From positions 1 through 64,000 of the forward strand of contig JAPYMA010000337.1 of NCBI GenBank assembly GCA_035041965.1: a DNA stretch of 64,000 nucleotides, written 5' to 3'. The stretch comes from Anisakis pegreffii (lineage: Eukaryota > Nematoda > Chromadorea > Rhabditida > Anisakidae). Numbering within the stretch: the first letter of the stretch is position 1; every line of letters starts with the position of its first letter. Under the pieces are notes generated by a model. The model was not told the origin of the DNA and searched no databases. It saw nothing but the letters and a program-made list of their open reading frames with translations. Below, piece by piece: positions 1 through 13,850 of this stretch. Made by a program: the position numbers and the translations under genes.

Positions 1-2250
1 GCTTAAGCACAAGAAATACGTTATGCTGACATGGAAAGTGCACCGAAACTATGCAAATCAATTGAGAAGAAGAATTTGTTCTCACTCATGTTAAGACAAC
101 TGTAGCTCTATTTATGTTCTCGTTTTGTATTTAAACAGCTTGTTAACTATTACGCAATGAATAATCAACTCAATGAGAATCCATGGGTTAGCTGTGCTAT
201 AATTAAGCAAGGATAAGACAGAGGAACATCTACATGAGTGATGATCGACGATATTAAACTTGTATGATATAAGAATCGAATAATGTCATGTGTCAATAAG
301 ACAGCCTGAACAAATAACAACTCACGAGTATTCCTCTCTCTCTTTCAACTTGTCTCGAGTCGCTCGCCTCTTGGGAGTTGAACGCCGTTTATTTTATGTA
401 TGTATAACATATTTTGCAAATAAGGTTACGCTGCCAAGTAAATGAATTCTAGCTGAATATCCAATTTATTTTTAAAGAGCAAAAAACAAAATATGGTAAT
501 TCTATTAACTAAGTGATTGCACTTTTTAAGTTGATTGTATTATAAGTGTGAATGCATAATCAAGGCCAGTATTGATTGAAAAAGACCAGTTGGTTTCAGT
601 CCAACACGAATTGCACGTCATTCATTTCCGAAACGGCTGATGAAAAATCGAGAACGTTTATTCATTATCGTTGTTATCTATGGGAGAAGAAGAAATTGTG
701 TAGAAGAAAAGAAAACGAAAGTGGAATAATCGAATTAATGGCGGAAGAGGAGCTGGGTGGAATGGCTGACTGGCTGGCTTTGTGATGCTGATCAGTTGAA
801 AACAAACATGAAACGATGAACAAACCTGATCAACAAACACTCGTACTTACGCAATACTGCAGTTCAACTCGATGATTTGTCATATTCAAACAAGTTCACG
901 ACGCAATATCAACAACTCATTTAAAATTAAACTTGAATAAATCAATTCTTTGCATGGATCATGCAGCAAGTTGAAAGAATATACGATCTGATAGAAAATG
1001 TCATGATTTCCGTTTAGTGTTCATGCAGCTTACAATTCAGTATGAGTGTTCTTAGTGAAATGAGAAAAGGGCTGTTAGAATATTTGTGGTGTTTTTCACT
1101 GAAATGGCAGAAACGCATTTTCTATCAGATCGTATATTCTTTCAACTTGCTGCATGATCCATGCAAAGAATTGATTTATTCAAGTTTAATTTTAAATGAG
1201 TTGTTGATATTGCGTCGTGAACTTGTTTGAATATGACAAATCATCGAGTTGAACTGCAGTATTGCGTAAGTACGAGTGTTTGTTGATCAGGTTTGTTCAT
1301 CGTTTCATGTTTGTTTTCAACTGATCAGCATCACAAAGCCAGCCAGTCAGCCATTCCACCCAGCTCCTCTTCCGCCATTAATCGATTATTCCATTTCGCT
1401 TTTCTCACACTTCTTCTTCTCCTATAGATAACAACAACAACAATGAAACGTTCTCGATTTTTCATCAGCCGTTTCGAAATGAATGATGCAATTCGTGTTG
1501 AATTGAAACCACTGGTCTTTCATCAATACTGTCTGATTATGTATTCACTTATAATACAATCAACCCGAAAATTCGTTTGTTCGTTTACCCTTAATCACTT
1601 AGTTAATACCAGTACTGTATTTTTGTTTTTGCTGTTTACTTGATAAATGATGGAATGAGAAATAAATTGGATGTTATATTTCCAGCTAGGGTAAGAGCAA
1701 AACATTTACTTAACGGCTGCATATTGCTATTTGAAATGCAATAGAATACATGTTATACATACATAAAATAAATGTGGCGTTCAGCTCGGACTAAGAGAGC
1801 GAGCGACTCGAGACTTGAAGAGTTGAGGAGGGAAGGGTATAAATGAGTTGTTGTGTTCAGATGATCTTATTGACACATGACATTATTCATTCTTATATCA
1901 TACAAGTTTAATGTCGTCGTTATTTCTTGTTTCACTTATCAATCGATCATCACTCGCTGTTAGATATTCCGCTGCTAAGCTATCTAAAGTATCATGTCTT
2001 TTATCCTTGCTTAATTATAACACAGCTAGTAATGAAAGTAACATAATTCTCATTAGTTGAATTGTTGTTCATTGCTATGAATATTAGTTGAAAGCAAACT
2101 TGTTCGCCTGTTAACAAAACGAGCATAGGTAAGAACACAGTTGTGCTAACATGAGTGAGGCAAATTCTTCTTTTCTCAATTGATTTGCATAGTTTCAGGT
2201 GCGCGCTTGGGTATAACTCAACTATATAACGTATTTCTTGTACTTAAACT
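1..2250. repeat. Large imperfect inverted repeat (palindrome), left arm truncated by window edge
   Basis: The left arm (1-1000) is the reverse complement of the right arm (1116 to about 2250), with a unique spacer of 115 bases at 1001-1115. The inner part (about 780-1000 against 1116-1335) looks identical base for base. Further out the arms differ by substitutions and indels; for example 181-300 pairs with about 1840-2035, where the right arm carries extra bases. Even position 1 still pairs with about 2250, so the repeat continues outside the window. Short ORFs inside it are mirror images of each other and resemble no protein I know. It could be a foldback element, an inverted segmental duplication, a long-hairpin RNA locus or an assembly artefact. 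Confidence 0.9.
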
Positions 2251-2531
2251 CATCATTGCTGATTGTTTACTTATACACCACGTATCTTTATCTCATTCCT
2301 TCACACTCAAAATTCCACCCGTCATTTTTTCCGGCAACCACTCAATATTTGATACATATGTTTATACCTACGTGCTAAACGGTAATGTCTGCATCCAGTC
2401 GTTTTTCGCTCTTCATCCATTATTATTTCGATATTGAAGTTTGACCGCTGTTTCGCGTATATTTATCCCATCATCTCAAACAACTTCGATTCAATGTGCG
2501 AGCTTAATTAATTGTTTTTGTCTCGCATTCC

Positions 2532-2604
2532 AGGTTGAATTTTTATGAGTTCCATCTGAAGTAACGACAACAGCGTTTATCAACCAAAATTGAATCACCG
2601 ATGG
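2532..2604 (+). promoter_or_regulatory. Leader of the long phosphatase transcript: 3' splice site, small uORF, start codon
   Basis: A strong acceptor (cattccag, AG at 2532-2533) lies 67 bases before the ATG at 2601 and could be a trans-splice (spliced leader) or cis-splice site. An upstream ATG at 2544 opens a four-codon uORF ending in TGA. The start codon is immediately followed by ggtgagt, a good donor sequence, so a transcript skipping the long Ser/Asn-rich exon is conceivable. Confidence 0.35.
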
Positions 2605-5600
2605 GTGAGTTCCGGTTGAATGAGTCGCCAGTGCTAACATCACACGGCTTCAGAAGGCTGGATGGTAAAAATGTGCGTAACAATAGAGCAATGCAGGGTT
2701 TAGCTTTATCACCAACAACCTCATCAACATCACCACATCTCATACCACGCTTAACCAACAATAATGCTAGCAATAATAGTAATTCATCAAAAGCGTTTGA
2801 TAATTGGCATCCTCGTATAAATGATTCATCAATAGTCAATTATTACTGGAAAACACCTAAGCCTATAGCAAGCAACCAACAATCAATGACCACTCAAAAA
2901 GCAACCGATTCATCAACTTCACGTCCGTCAACTATCAATAGTTCATCTCGTAATACCTACTTTTCGAATGGAACCATCACAGGTGCGCATCCAAAAGTGG
3001 CACCAACTGGTTATGCACCCAACAGATTTCCCCTATCAGTCTCATACAACTCAGATCTTTCCACCGAAACCTTCTCATCGTCAGTATATCCATCTTCAAA
3101 TGCATCTACGTCAGCATCTATTTCAAGCGAACGAATAAGTTCTTCACACTCGAAACCCGCTAATACTTCAGCATCACCCATTTACTCTTCTCTCCCAAGC
3201 AATGCTTGCACTATTACTGCAAGTAAAGCCGCTAGTCCTTACAAGAAAAATACTGATAGCAATAATAATTCTAATATCTATTTCGGTACCTCGTCATCAC
3301 GAAACGTTGTTGATGAAATTGTTGGTGGTTATGAGAATGTGCCTAGTAATAGTTACAGTAGCAGAGCATACCAAAACCGTCTAGCTACACAACGGCAGAT
3401 TCCGCTGCAAGGATTAACCGATAACATCGCTCCAAAACTTAATACGATCAGCTATTTTACACCTTCATCAGTTAATGCAAACGACAAAAAAGCAACAACA
3501 CCATCGCCAATAACAACCAAATCCAATACTTTTGATCGTTGTGTTCACCCTGTATGGACAGTTCAAAACAAGCAACAAGTAAGCGGTGGTAAGACAATTG
3601 CGATCATTCATCAGCTGAGTGCTTTTGTTTCACCAAATCATCAGATGCGTTTGCAATCATTATTCGTACAAAGAATGATGTGTGTAATTAACGTATCTTA
3701 TACGACCAACTATTTCCTATCAGCACCTCTATTGTTTTTATACATGTATCGATCGTTGTTGAATGCGACACTTATTAGAGTTTTCTTCATCAAATATATT
3801 GCAAATACTCGTCAATATTTACTCCGCATCCACACGTTTATTTATTTCCTTTTGTCCTGAATTGCTTTATGAACTCATTCCATCCATAACCAGTTATGAA
3901 TAATTGGTTCATATATATGAATCAGCCGAACGATAATTTTTGCTTTTTGCGCTTTTTTTTAGTTGGAAAGCTGCCTTCAAAAGATAGATTTTAAGTGTTG
4001 ATTGCATACAATGTCCTAAACAGTATCACATCGTATTATTTCACAAGCGATCAGATCAATTGATCCATTTCTAAAAAGATATGTTCTAATGTCTTCGAAA
4101 TCTTAATTTCCAGCTAATCGATGTTGTTATCGAAATACCATGCAATGATGCAAGCAGTTCATTTCTATTTTGTCTAGAAAGCATTGCTCTTCTCATTTTA
4201 TCAATCAGTTTCATTTATGCACTAATTGGGTCATTCTCTATGTTTTTATTCACTTTGGTGAAAAGAGTCACGAAAAAATTCTTCTCTGTAAATCAGTAAT
4301 TTTCAGCTGCCAAACCGACACTAACCGTTCGTAATGGATCCTCATCGCGTTCAAGTGATTCACGAAGTAAGCCACGCATGCCCAAGTTCTTTCACACGTT
4401 ATGCTGTTGCGTACGACCTGAAACAACTGCCAATAGTAAGTGACTGTTATTCAATTATTGCTTCTGTTATGCACTGCTTCTTCTATTAGCATTTCAAACA
4501 GCATTTCGTTTATTCGTGAACGGCAGTCATATCATCGCTGGATTATTTAATGATTTTCTCACCTTCATCATTACACGATAACGATCGTTACTGTTATTAT
4601 TTTTATTATTATTAATTAATTATTTTATCAAATTACCATCATTTTCATCGGAATCCAATTAAATGAGTACTTATTGGAAGTTTGAAAGAGAAATGCTAAA
4701 TAAATAAAGTTGATGTTGAGGAGAGAAACGGCGAAGCTTGCAACAAGGCCCAACGCTACCAAACGCAAGTTCACTGATAACACAAGTGAAGAAGAATTCT
4801 GTGAATAATGCTGCGAACGCCAATGGTAATACGGCTGCGAATGACTCGTATACGATTGACGATTCGGATGCTGCCGAGAGTATGCCTATGGTGAGCAATT
4901 GTTTCATCTTATACCCCGTTAAGTATCTTTTTTTCTAACCTCACAGAATATCTTCAATTATTTATTCTATCGAATCATATCCCTATACTTATGTGACACA
5001 TGGTGGCCAATAGTTCTGAACTTAATCACGTTATGTTTGTATTTATCGCAACAGCTGATAGCAGTATTGTATTTTTACGATATCTCTGTCTTATTTTACC
5101 TAATTGGAAGCAGTCCACATCACAGCAAATGAGCTGAGCATGGCTCATTTTTGAATCGAAGTTTACCTCGAAAGTTATTTATACTTCTGTTAAAAAATAG
5201 ATTTTCGAAAAGTTGTGAGGGAAACAGTTGTTTGTGTGCTATGAACAATGCTAAATTAAAAATTGCAATTATGAAAGTTGGAAATGTATGATGATGCCTA
5301 TCATAAAAAGTGTTGTGATTGCTAACCTAAGAGAAACTTAGAACGAATGTTTAAAATTGCTTCAATACTGAAACTATTCTTCATCTTCTATTATTTATTT
5401 TAACAGTGTTCTAGTAGAATATGCTCCTTCACAAAGGTCATATGAAAAGTTATGAGCCAATAGAAGAATATCATTAAGTACGTTCATTGTTTGTTGTCTG
5501 ACGGTTGATCAGTGCGATGCTCGAGTACCTCTCAAGTGAGTCTGATCACTGAATCGATTCGTTTACTTCTGTCTGGTTTACATGATGAATCGTTTGTGTA

Positions 5601-8600
5601 ATTTAGATTCAATTAGAAGATTGACAGTTACAGTTGACTTCTGATCGCATCTTTGTATTATTGGTACTTTCTGACTCTATTATTTTCATGTACACTTGAG
5701 CATATGGTTACTGAGTTTAAGCCATAAACCAGAGTCTAAATCTGGCGCAACCAGAAATCAAATACCTGCATTCTTAAGAGTATTTCATCTGATGCTGAAT
5801 ACGGAAAGTGGATTTATTTTTCATGTATATTCCTAGAGATAATGTTTTCATTCAGCATTTTTAATAATATCTCGCAGTTGTGTCATAAAACAGTATCTTA
5901 TCTCTTTTTTGGTTTCTGATCAATTTTCTACGTGATTTTCTGAACATTTCTATGCATTACCGTCATGTGCTCTACAATGTGATATACTGTAAGTAGTTCA
6001 ATAGTATCAAATAGGATTCATCTGTAATTTATCGGCTAGTTGAAATTCTTTTTGTTTTACACTATGTCGATGATTGATCTTATGAGTATTGAAAAACTGA
6101 TTAAATGACTAACGCTGAGATTATGTGGTGTTGCGCAGTGATCAGTAGAATGCACATAAATGTATTCTTTGATCGTTTCATTGAATAGAATCGCAATCAT
6201 CATGTATCACTCGACTAATGCATACTCGAGTAGTTTCTTACAGTTAAGCTTTCTGAGATTCTTTCTCTACTTTCAGTAATTCGCTGAAGTGAATGTCATT
6301 CATCCATCATTCGATATTTTTTGTAGCATTCTCGTTTGTGTTGATCGTAGCGGAAAATGTTTATTCTATTGAAAATTTTCTGATGAATAGTTATTGTTCA
6401 CTGATTTCAATGCTATCAGTATAAAGTGTTAAAAAACAACTAGTTTGAATGATTAGCTTGATTCTTAAAGTGCAGATCGGTTGAGAATGATCTCTTGTTG
6501 TTTTTTCTATCATCTAGTCTGTTTGCTTTCTCATTATGAGCCTCTTAGATGAGAGTTTTGTGAATGTTCATGCTAGATGAATTCCGTACGATTTCTACTA
6601 GTATTGATCATTTATCTGATCAAAATAGATCGCTTGATATTGCTTTTTCTGAATGTCTGGCGAATTGTTTATCGCATAAAGTAATTTTTGAAATTACTCA
6701 ACCTAATCGTGCCACAATTACGTCAATTGTGTTTGTTTTTCGTGATTTGCAGCAAATGAAATTTATCGTTTTGCCATTCACATTCGCTTGTTGTTCACGT
6801 TTGAGTGATACTTCTTACCTAATCGTCCATTCTTTTTAGCATATTTGCTTTCTGATCGGACTGATGTGAAGAGCAGTCGTGATTGTTTCACAATTTTATA
6901 TGCTAACCCTAATCGTGCGCAACCAGTAATAGCTTTGTACTAGAAGCTAGTAATATGTCTGTGTTGATAGTAATAGAGATACAGTGCTGCAGAGCGAGAG
7001 CGCATTGCAGGTACAATATTGTACCAGTTTTTCGAAACAGAGTAAAGGTATAATGGTGTACCGGAAATACTGATGCAATACACCACTTTGTACAGAAACT
7101 GGATGATCAGTTCTTGATTACTTTTGAATACCCCTGAAATTTATGGAACGCAGTCGTTGAATTCTACAGTTTACATTGATTACTTCTGCGATTCTTTCAT
7201 CGTTTTTTAAGAACATGTCGAATAATCCGTCAGAAATTATTATTGTGTTAACATTTTGTGACCAACATTAAAAGCAAAACTTTTTCTTTAATTATATTCT
7301 GTTCAGTTTGTGTTCGTTCTTATTGTTCTCATTTGCTTAAGTTGTGAATTATCATCATTCTTATTCTTCTTTTTTTTCGTTTCGAAGTAGTAGGTGTGCC
7401 AGTTGCGACCAGTCATTGTTTTCAAAGAACTTATGCAACACTGAATGGCCATTTGACGTTCATCAGTTGAAATTCAGTATTGAAACGAACGTTTATTTGT
7501 TGCTGTTACGAATATTGAATGTGATCTGTTTGCGAGAATTCATTCGGTTCGTTTGTTTATCGATGGTCGCTGCTGCTCAGTGTTCAAGTGAACAAATCTT
7601 TTCACCGTTCCATCATGCTGCCCCGATACCTTCTGCATCATTATCTTCATTAGTGTCAAATTTTCGTTCACATACGATCAGTGTTGATGATCCTACAAAT
7701 AACAATTATAATGATCAAAGCGATGATACTTATGAACGACCGAAAGTGAAACGCATTTGGAAATGGAGACTGAATTATGTATGTAAAGCTGATCTATTAA
7801 GATAACTGTCGAAGTGTTTTTTTCAAGTTTACGGTATCGGTTTTTGATTGATATCATTGGCCACCCACATAAGTACTTTTCTTATCGAATGATGGTGAAT
7901 AGATATTGAAAAATCTTTATGCAGCTACCATTATACGTGAAATTTTCTGTTCCAATGATGGTCAGGGATATAGAGAGCAGTCAGTCGGTTGTGCTCAGAG
8001 TTGTTCATGCATCAGTTATGTTGATGCTGCAATTTGGGCATAAAATTTCATGGTGATTTTTTGGTCGATTTCAGATTCTTCATAAAAGTTTAGAAGAAAA
8101 CTAGAACGTATTGGAAATGCTATACATTTTGTTTACTCTACCTGTTTGCTAAAATAAGCTGACTAGTTGAGGGGAATGAATGCGTTAAGTAGTTGAAAGC
8201 AATTCATCGACTGAGGTGGATAAATTTATTGATAAAGTGCTGTTCAATCCAAACAGATAGTTCTGGTTATTGTAAAATATTAGATAATCATTCAAAACAA
8301 AGAACAGTGAAATTGCAGCAACCCGCCGAGAAGCTGCTATTGCCACCGTTACGGGCGTGTGACTCTAGCAAAAAGTGCCTCATTATTGATTTAGATGAAA
8401 CGTTGGTTCATTCTTCCTTCAAAGTTAGTTTTTCAATACGTTGTTCACATTTCAATTGTATGTTGCAGTTGAAGAAGTTTTTCAGCTTTTGCAAAGTTAT
8501 GCTCATAGGAATGCATTTATACTTGTGTATATATGTGATATTGACTGCTTATAACTAACTACCAGTTGAAAGCATTTATCAAACGAAACATTGCTTTTCA

Positions 8601-9918
8601 TTAGCACGTATCATTGGAATTCCAGTGAAATAAGTGAAGAATGAAGTGCAAAACAACAATGACGAACGAATGTTTTTTGAAAACATTCTTCCTCGATTGT
8701 ATTCTCTTTTTTCAATTTGTAATCTTTTTTTTCGGTGAAGAATGCAGATTTTTCTTAGCACAATTTATCTGCTCATATTGTGCCATCATGAGTGTGGCAC
8801 ACATGATAAGAAGAAATTTCGTGGAATTTCAGCCGGTGAAGAATGCAGATTTTGTGATTCCCGTCGAAATTGATAATGTGATACACCAAGTTTACGTCCT
8901 TAAACGGCCATTTGTAGACGAATTTTTGGACAAGATTGGCGACAAATTTGAATGTGTTTTGTTTACAGCTAGTTTGGCAAAGGTACGTACGTATAAATGT
9001 AAATCTGTGTGTGTGTATTCTTCATTTTACTGGTTAATTTTCTTGATTTGCTTAAAGTGGAAAATTGTTGCTGATCTTCTATTGGAATTAGATTTGTATC
9101 TGAGTTCAGAATTCGTTGAATTGTCAGTCAATAAATTGTGCATTATTGTTACAGTATGCGGATCCTGTTGCTGATTTATTAGACAAGCGAGGGGTATTCC
9201 GGTCGCGATTATTTAGAGAGGCTTGTGTATTCCATAAAGGAAATTATGTGAAGGTAATTCGAATGTGCATTTTTGTTCGCTGTTATCTTTGACAAAATAC
9301 ATATCATTTTTGATTACTTGATGCATTTTATAAAAGAAGGTGATTTCATTTGTATATTAGATGCACTTCTCTTCTTCAGCAAACATTATTAAAAGACTTT
9401 GTCTTATTTATGCACGCATCACTTACTGAAGATTATCTTATTTTTTTGCAGGATTTAACCCGTTTGGGAAGGGATTTAAAAAAGGTTATCATCGTGGACA
9501 ACTCACCGGCCAGCTATGCATTCCATCCTGACAATGCTGTGAGCATTATTCTTCCTTTCATTTTATTTTCATGAAATCGCAAATAACAATAAACTATCTT
9601 CAGAAAATAGGATTATCCGTCCAGTTATCATCATTTCATTGTCAGCTATGTTGAAACTGTTGCATCTGTTCAAGTGTTACGTATTTAAAAACAACGGTTA
9701 TTGAGAAGTTTGAATTGAATTTTTATCGATTTGAGATTCCGGTACAATCATGGTTCGATGATGTGAATGATTCGGAGTTATTGCAAATAATTCCATTGCT
9801 CGAGCAACTGGCGAATGCTGAGAGTATTTATTCGATACTTCGCAATAGTAACGAGGATATTCGTCGAAGCAGTTCACCAGAAACACAGAACGATGCAAGT
9901 CGATCATCATCTTCATGA
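2601..9918 (+). CDS. scpl-1: CTD small phosphatase-like protein (SCP/HAD family), long isoform
   Basis: This is a Mg-dependent HAD-family serine phosphatase of the small CTD phosphatase group, which dephosphorylates RNA polymerase II CTD and SMAD-type substrates. Predicted exons: 2601-3588, 4307-4435, 4721-4890, 8319-8423, 8833-8982, 9155-9253, 9452-9538 and 9736-9918 (636 aa). Residues 1-329 are Ser/Thr/Asn-rich and low in complexity. Exon 2 carries a CCC cysteine cluster ([11 protein letters not shown]), similar to the palmitoylated cysteines of vertebrate SCPs. The catalytic DLDETLV motif (DxDxT) starts near residue 453, followed by the conserved segments [34 protein letters not shown] and PVQSWFDD. 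The C-terminus is a short Ser-rich tail. Exon phases agree throughout. The acceptors of exons 3 and 8 are TTGAG rather than TTCAG. The catalytic core is certain; the N-terminal exon borders are less so. Confidence 0.93.
7563..7778 (+). CDS. scpl-1: Alternative first coding exon of the CTD small phosphatase gene
   Basis: An open frame begins at 7344, with an ATG at 7563, and ends at a gtatgt donor after 7778 in phase 0. That is exactly the phase needed to join the catalytic exon at 8319. Joining gives a 279-aa isoform with a 72-residue N-terminus and the DxDxT motif at about residue 96, close to the usual length of vertebrate SCPs. The encoded segment is acidic in the middle and ends in a basic, aromatic stretch ([14 protein letters not shown]). 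It lies inside the 3.4-kb intron of the long isoform, implying an internal promoter or trans-splice site. No transcript evidence is available here; the call rests on phase, donor and isoform length. Confidence 0.55.
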
Positions 9919-12160
9919 CACTCCAGCTCATCGTCGAATTTAACTGCTTGCTCATTGTGCTGCATCTAATCCAATTCAAATCTTACATCCACCCATCCAC
10001 CTCGTCTGCATCTATCATCATACATACATCATTCATGCACACCTTCTGTCGCTTTCCCTCAGTTTCATTCATTTTTTTCTCCTCAATTATTTGCGATTTC
10101 GAGGTATGTTTCTGTGTATGATATATGAAGAAACGTTACACACCTCGAATGGAGTGGAACGTTCGAATGAAAATTAACTTTGGACTGAGGGGTGAAATGA
10201 AAACTGTTATTGTTTCCTAACTGTCGTTATCATCGATGTGTATGTATGAAGGGAATAAGTGATTTGTCTCCATTGATTGGTGATTTGCATGATGTGTACA
10301 TATATGTAATGCTGTGTTACGTTACCATTGCTAATCAACGAATATCCTCGTTCCAGGCTAGTAGCACAGATTTAGCAGTTTTTTGCATTGTTCAAAGGTT
10401 ATCATTGTCGTCGTCATTTTAGCTTTTGTTGTTGTCGTCGTTGTTCAGGTGACAAACACAATGTTTGTGGTGGTGATTCTGTTGATTCGGGTCAGTGTGT
10501 CTCGATTTTCAGTATTCATTCTCTTATCAATTCCATTCTCACGCATACATAAATAGCCGAAGCGCTGCTATGAGACATTTTCTTTCTGTATCATATGATG
10601 TTAGTCTGATAGAATTTCATGCGACGTTGCCTCTAAATTAGTTAGTTTCTCATTGTTTTTCATTTCTATTTCTTATTTTGTCATGTTCGCAATTTTTATG
10701 TTTCATGATCATCTTCTGTTAAGTCACTGCAAACGTTGACTGCTCTTCATTCTGTAAAATCTGTCGTTCTTCCCTAGTTTCATCACTTGCAAACTATTCA
10801 TTCGAATAGCAAACGAATAATTTTGTTGCTGATTTGTTGCTTATATCTTCAAGATGTGGTTTTCTTTTATGAACGAGACATTTATGAATATTTGTGCCTT
10901 TTATATTGTCATTATATTCCACAAAGCGGCCTTTTGGCACAGTACGTTGTCGTCTATTTTCAGATAATCGTTCTCATTGTTAGATTGTAGGAAATTTTTT
11001 ATGATGCAATCCATTCTTATGCCGTTTTGAAATTTGTTTGTATTCATCTCAAAAAATGGTACTGTCAGATTTCATTTTTGACCAAATTTTTATTAAATTA
11101 TTTGCATCTTTTGGAATCCACTGATATGAACATGTTTTTTTTTCTGGGGAAATTTTGATCATATCTTTATTGCCTTCATCGGAGAAAATTTCGACTCGTT
11201 GGTGTAAATGTCATTATTTAAGTTGGTAGTTTCGATGCTAAGTGCCGCTTCACTGTAATTATTTCCGATAGAGTGTTTATTTGATATCTTCATAAACTAT
11301 GTTGCTCTCACAGATGAGCTCATCTTCTTTCTTTTAAATTGTGATATTCTTTTATAAGGTGACGACTTATAGCTACGTTTCAGTTGTTTCTTTTGGTTAT
11401 CCTCCAGTTACTGCTTGGTGTGCTCTCTGCTCGTATCTGAAACTGTTGGATGCTGTTTTTTAGAGGTTTGGAAAATTTGACGATTTTTCCAACCGTTTCA
11501 AAACCATCGGTTCATCGTTGACATAAACAGTGAAGTTGTTGATTGCTGAACGATTTATGTGATGATCCTGGCTCCATCCATTTCGTACTTTCTTGTTTCT
11601 CCTTAATCGTTACATGCATAACTGCTGTCGTAACGTAGCTGTGTGTATATATCTGTGATGTCACTGTATTAATTGTAAGTATTTTTCGAGAGGAATTTAC
11701 AGTAGAGTATATGTATGTGTATCTTATTTGATGGTAATTTCTTGTAAATCATTTAGAACATAGTCGTTGTTGATTTAGTTAGGCAGAGACGTTTAGCTAT
11801 TTCTTTCATGCATTGTTTCGGTTGTCTTTTTAGTCATTTTCCGGTGTATGAGTTATTCCTTTTCTTTAAGACACTTTTCTGTTATTACTTCTGTAAGCCA
11901 CAGTTGTTCCTTTCTTTAAGACACTTCTAATTATATTGGTTATTACTTTCTCGGTTGCTCTCAAATCCCTTCGAAGCGCTTTTCTTTCTCTTCGCGTTAT
12001 TCATTCGATCATTTCGCGCTTTTCAATTTTCCTTTTCCATTCCAGTCGTAATTGTGCGCGTTGTTCATTTGCTTATTACCACAGAAACAAAATTTTACTG
12101 CACTTTATCATTTTCGCGTTCTTTTGTCTACCAATATCTTTCAGATTAATCATATGCTCA

Positions 12161-12242
<82 letters not shown>

Positions 12243-13850
12243 TGAAGTTTCTATCAGGAATTCCAGAGTGACTTGAGCTGCAGCGAAGTGATTGAAGGGA
12301 ATATTCAGCTGAATGTGATTATTAAAGTGAAGATTAATGCATTGTTTTTGTGTGTATTTGTGTAGTGAATGCTCATGAGCATTCATTGTATTGTTATATA
12401 ACTGGTGTATGCTGTCATTTTAAAAAGGATTCTGACATTCTGTGTGTTATTCGAATTTAATTTGTAAATCAGTTATTATTATTATCTTTTATATTATATT
12501 TATAAGTGCCTTTCTATTTCCACTCTCTTCGAATTTTGTACATGTTCAGTGAAAAATTAATGAATAAATTTTTATCCAGTCGAACAGCATCATTTTGAGT
12601 TTTATATTTTGATGTTTCAAAGAAAGTGCTGCTGCCGACGTAAAGTGATGAATTCGCTTGTCTCAGATCACACGTCAATAAATCTCCTTATGATCCAATC
12701 CAATCGCCGATCCGCGTTGGCAATTTTTCTGTCATTTCGACTTCCTGAATTAAAGTAAAATGTGTTCAAGTCCAATTTGCTGAGGCAGTTTTACGAAAAG
12801 GTTTTTTGAGTTGAATGTGTAATTCAATTGCGGCTATTTTATGGCCAATCCTAAGAATGTGGGCACTAGTGATTTATTGTGTTGTGACGAGACGAGCAGC
12901 TGCGAGACGTGGTCTGCTGTTCACTCGACTCTTCTTATTTGTTGATCGTTTCAACATAATTAACAATCAGTGATCTACTCAAAAATTTACGGATGAGTGC
13001 ATAATTGTACGCTTTTTTCGAAGTGTTGCTAGAAAACGAATTCAGTGATTGAATCAAAAGATGTTTATTACCGAACTAGAAAAGGTTTTATCCGGTTATA
13101 TCATCGAAAATATATTTGCTATACGACATCCGAACTGGTTTGTGGTGGTGGAACATTTCGATATTTCTTCATTATAGTCATCCATTAGTTCATGCACATT
13201 CATCCTACAAGTTTTGCGATCTTTTCTTTCAAACAAGTATAAATAAAGTGCAGTTACATTATTTTCATCACTCCAATTCCATCAGTTTGTCGATTCTTTC
13301 AATATGCTGTTTCTCACTCTCAACATTTTGAACTTTTATTCAAGTAATTGAATCTGAACTTTTATTTCAGTTCTCTGTCATTTTTTTCAATTATAACCAA
13401 CTCTTAGGTCCTGAAAACTTCAGCAGCGATTCTTTTTTTTTTGCAAAAAGTAATCTCTCTCTGTTGCAGTGGAACATTGAAAAACATCATTTCTCCTAAT
13501 CTGTGCTCTATGGTTTATCTGAACCGAAAATTTTTATCTAGTTCATTTGAAATGGCATATCCAATTTCATCTGTGCTATATTTGGTAGTTATTTTTGCTT
13601 GAATTTTTTAGAATTGCTTGAACTTCACATCTTTAAAGTATTCTGTTGTTAAGGATTAGAGATATTCTGCAATGGAGCGTTAAAAAACGTCAAACTAAAG
13701 TTAGAATTGGTTTATTTGATTGCGGGGAAACCAGTCATAAAATTTGATATTTATTAGTGCTTACTACGTTCGTTCCCTCGTGCAATCGTCCCAAATATTG
13801 AGTTTTCATTCTCATTAAGATCGACCAAGTAAAACGAAAACACCGCTGTC
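9919..13850. other. Intergenic region and 3' UTR, no gene seen
   Basis: This stretch is AT-rich, with only short ORFs that lack family resemblance or codon structure. The phosphatase 3' UTR must begin here. A short imperfect duplication around ctttctttaagacactt occurs near 11860-11930. The only clear feature is the AT microsatellite at 12163-12240. Confidence 0.6.
12163..12240. repeat. (AT)39 microsatellite
   Basis: A pure AT dinucleotide run of 78 bases. The IYIYIY peptides predicted across it in several frames are artefacts of the repeat. Confidence 0.98.

Noticed and set aside
576..1643. Mirror-image short ORFs in the palindrome arms
   Set aside because: They arise from the inverted repeat, have no homology I recognise and differ by frame-breaking indels between arms.
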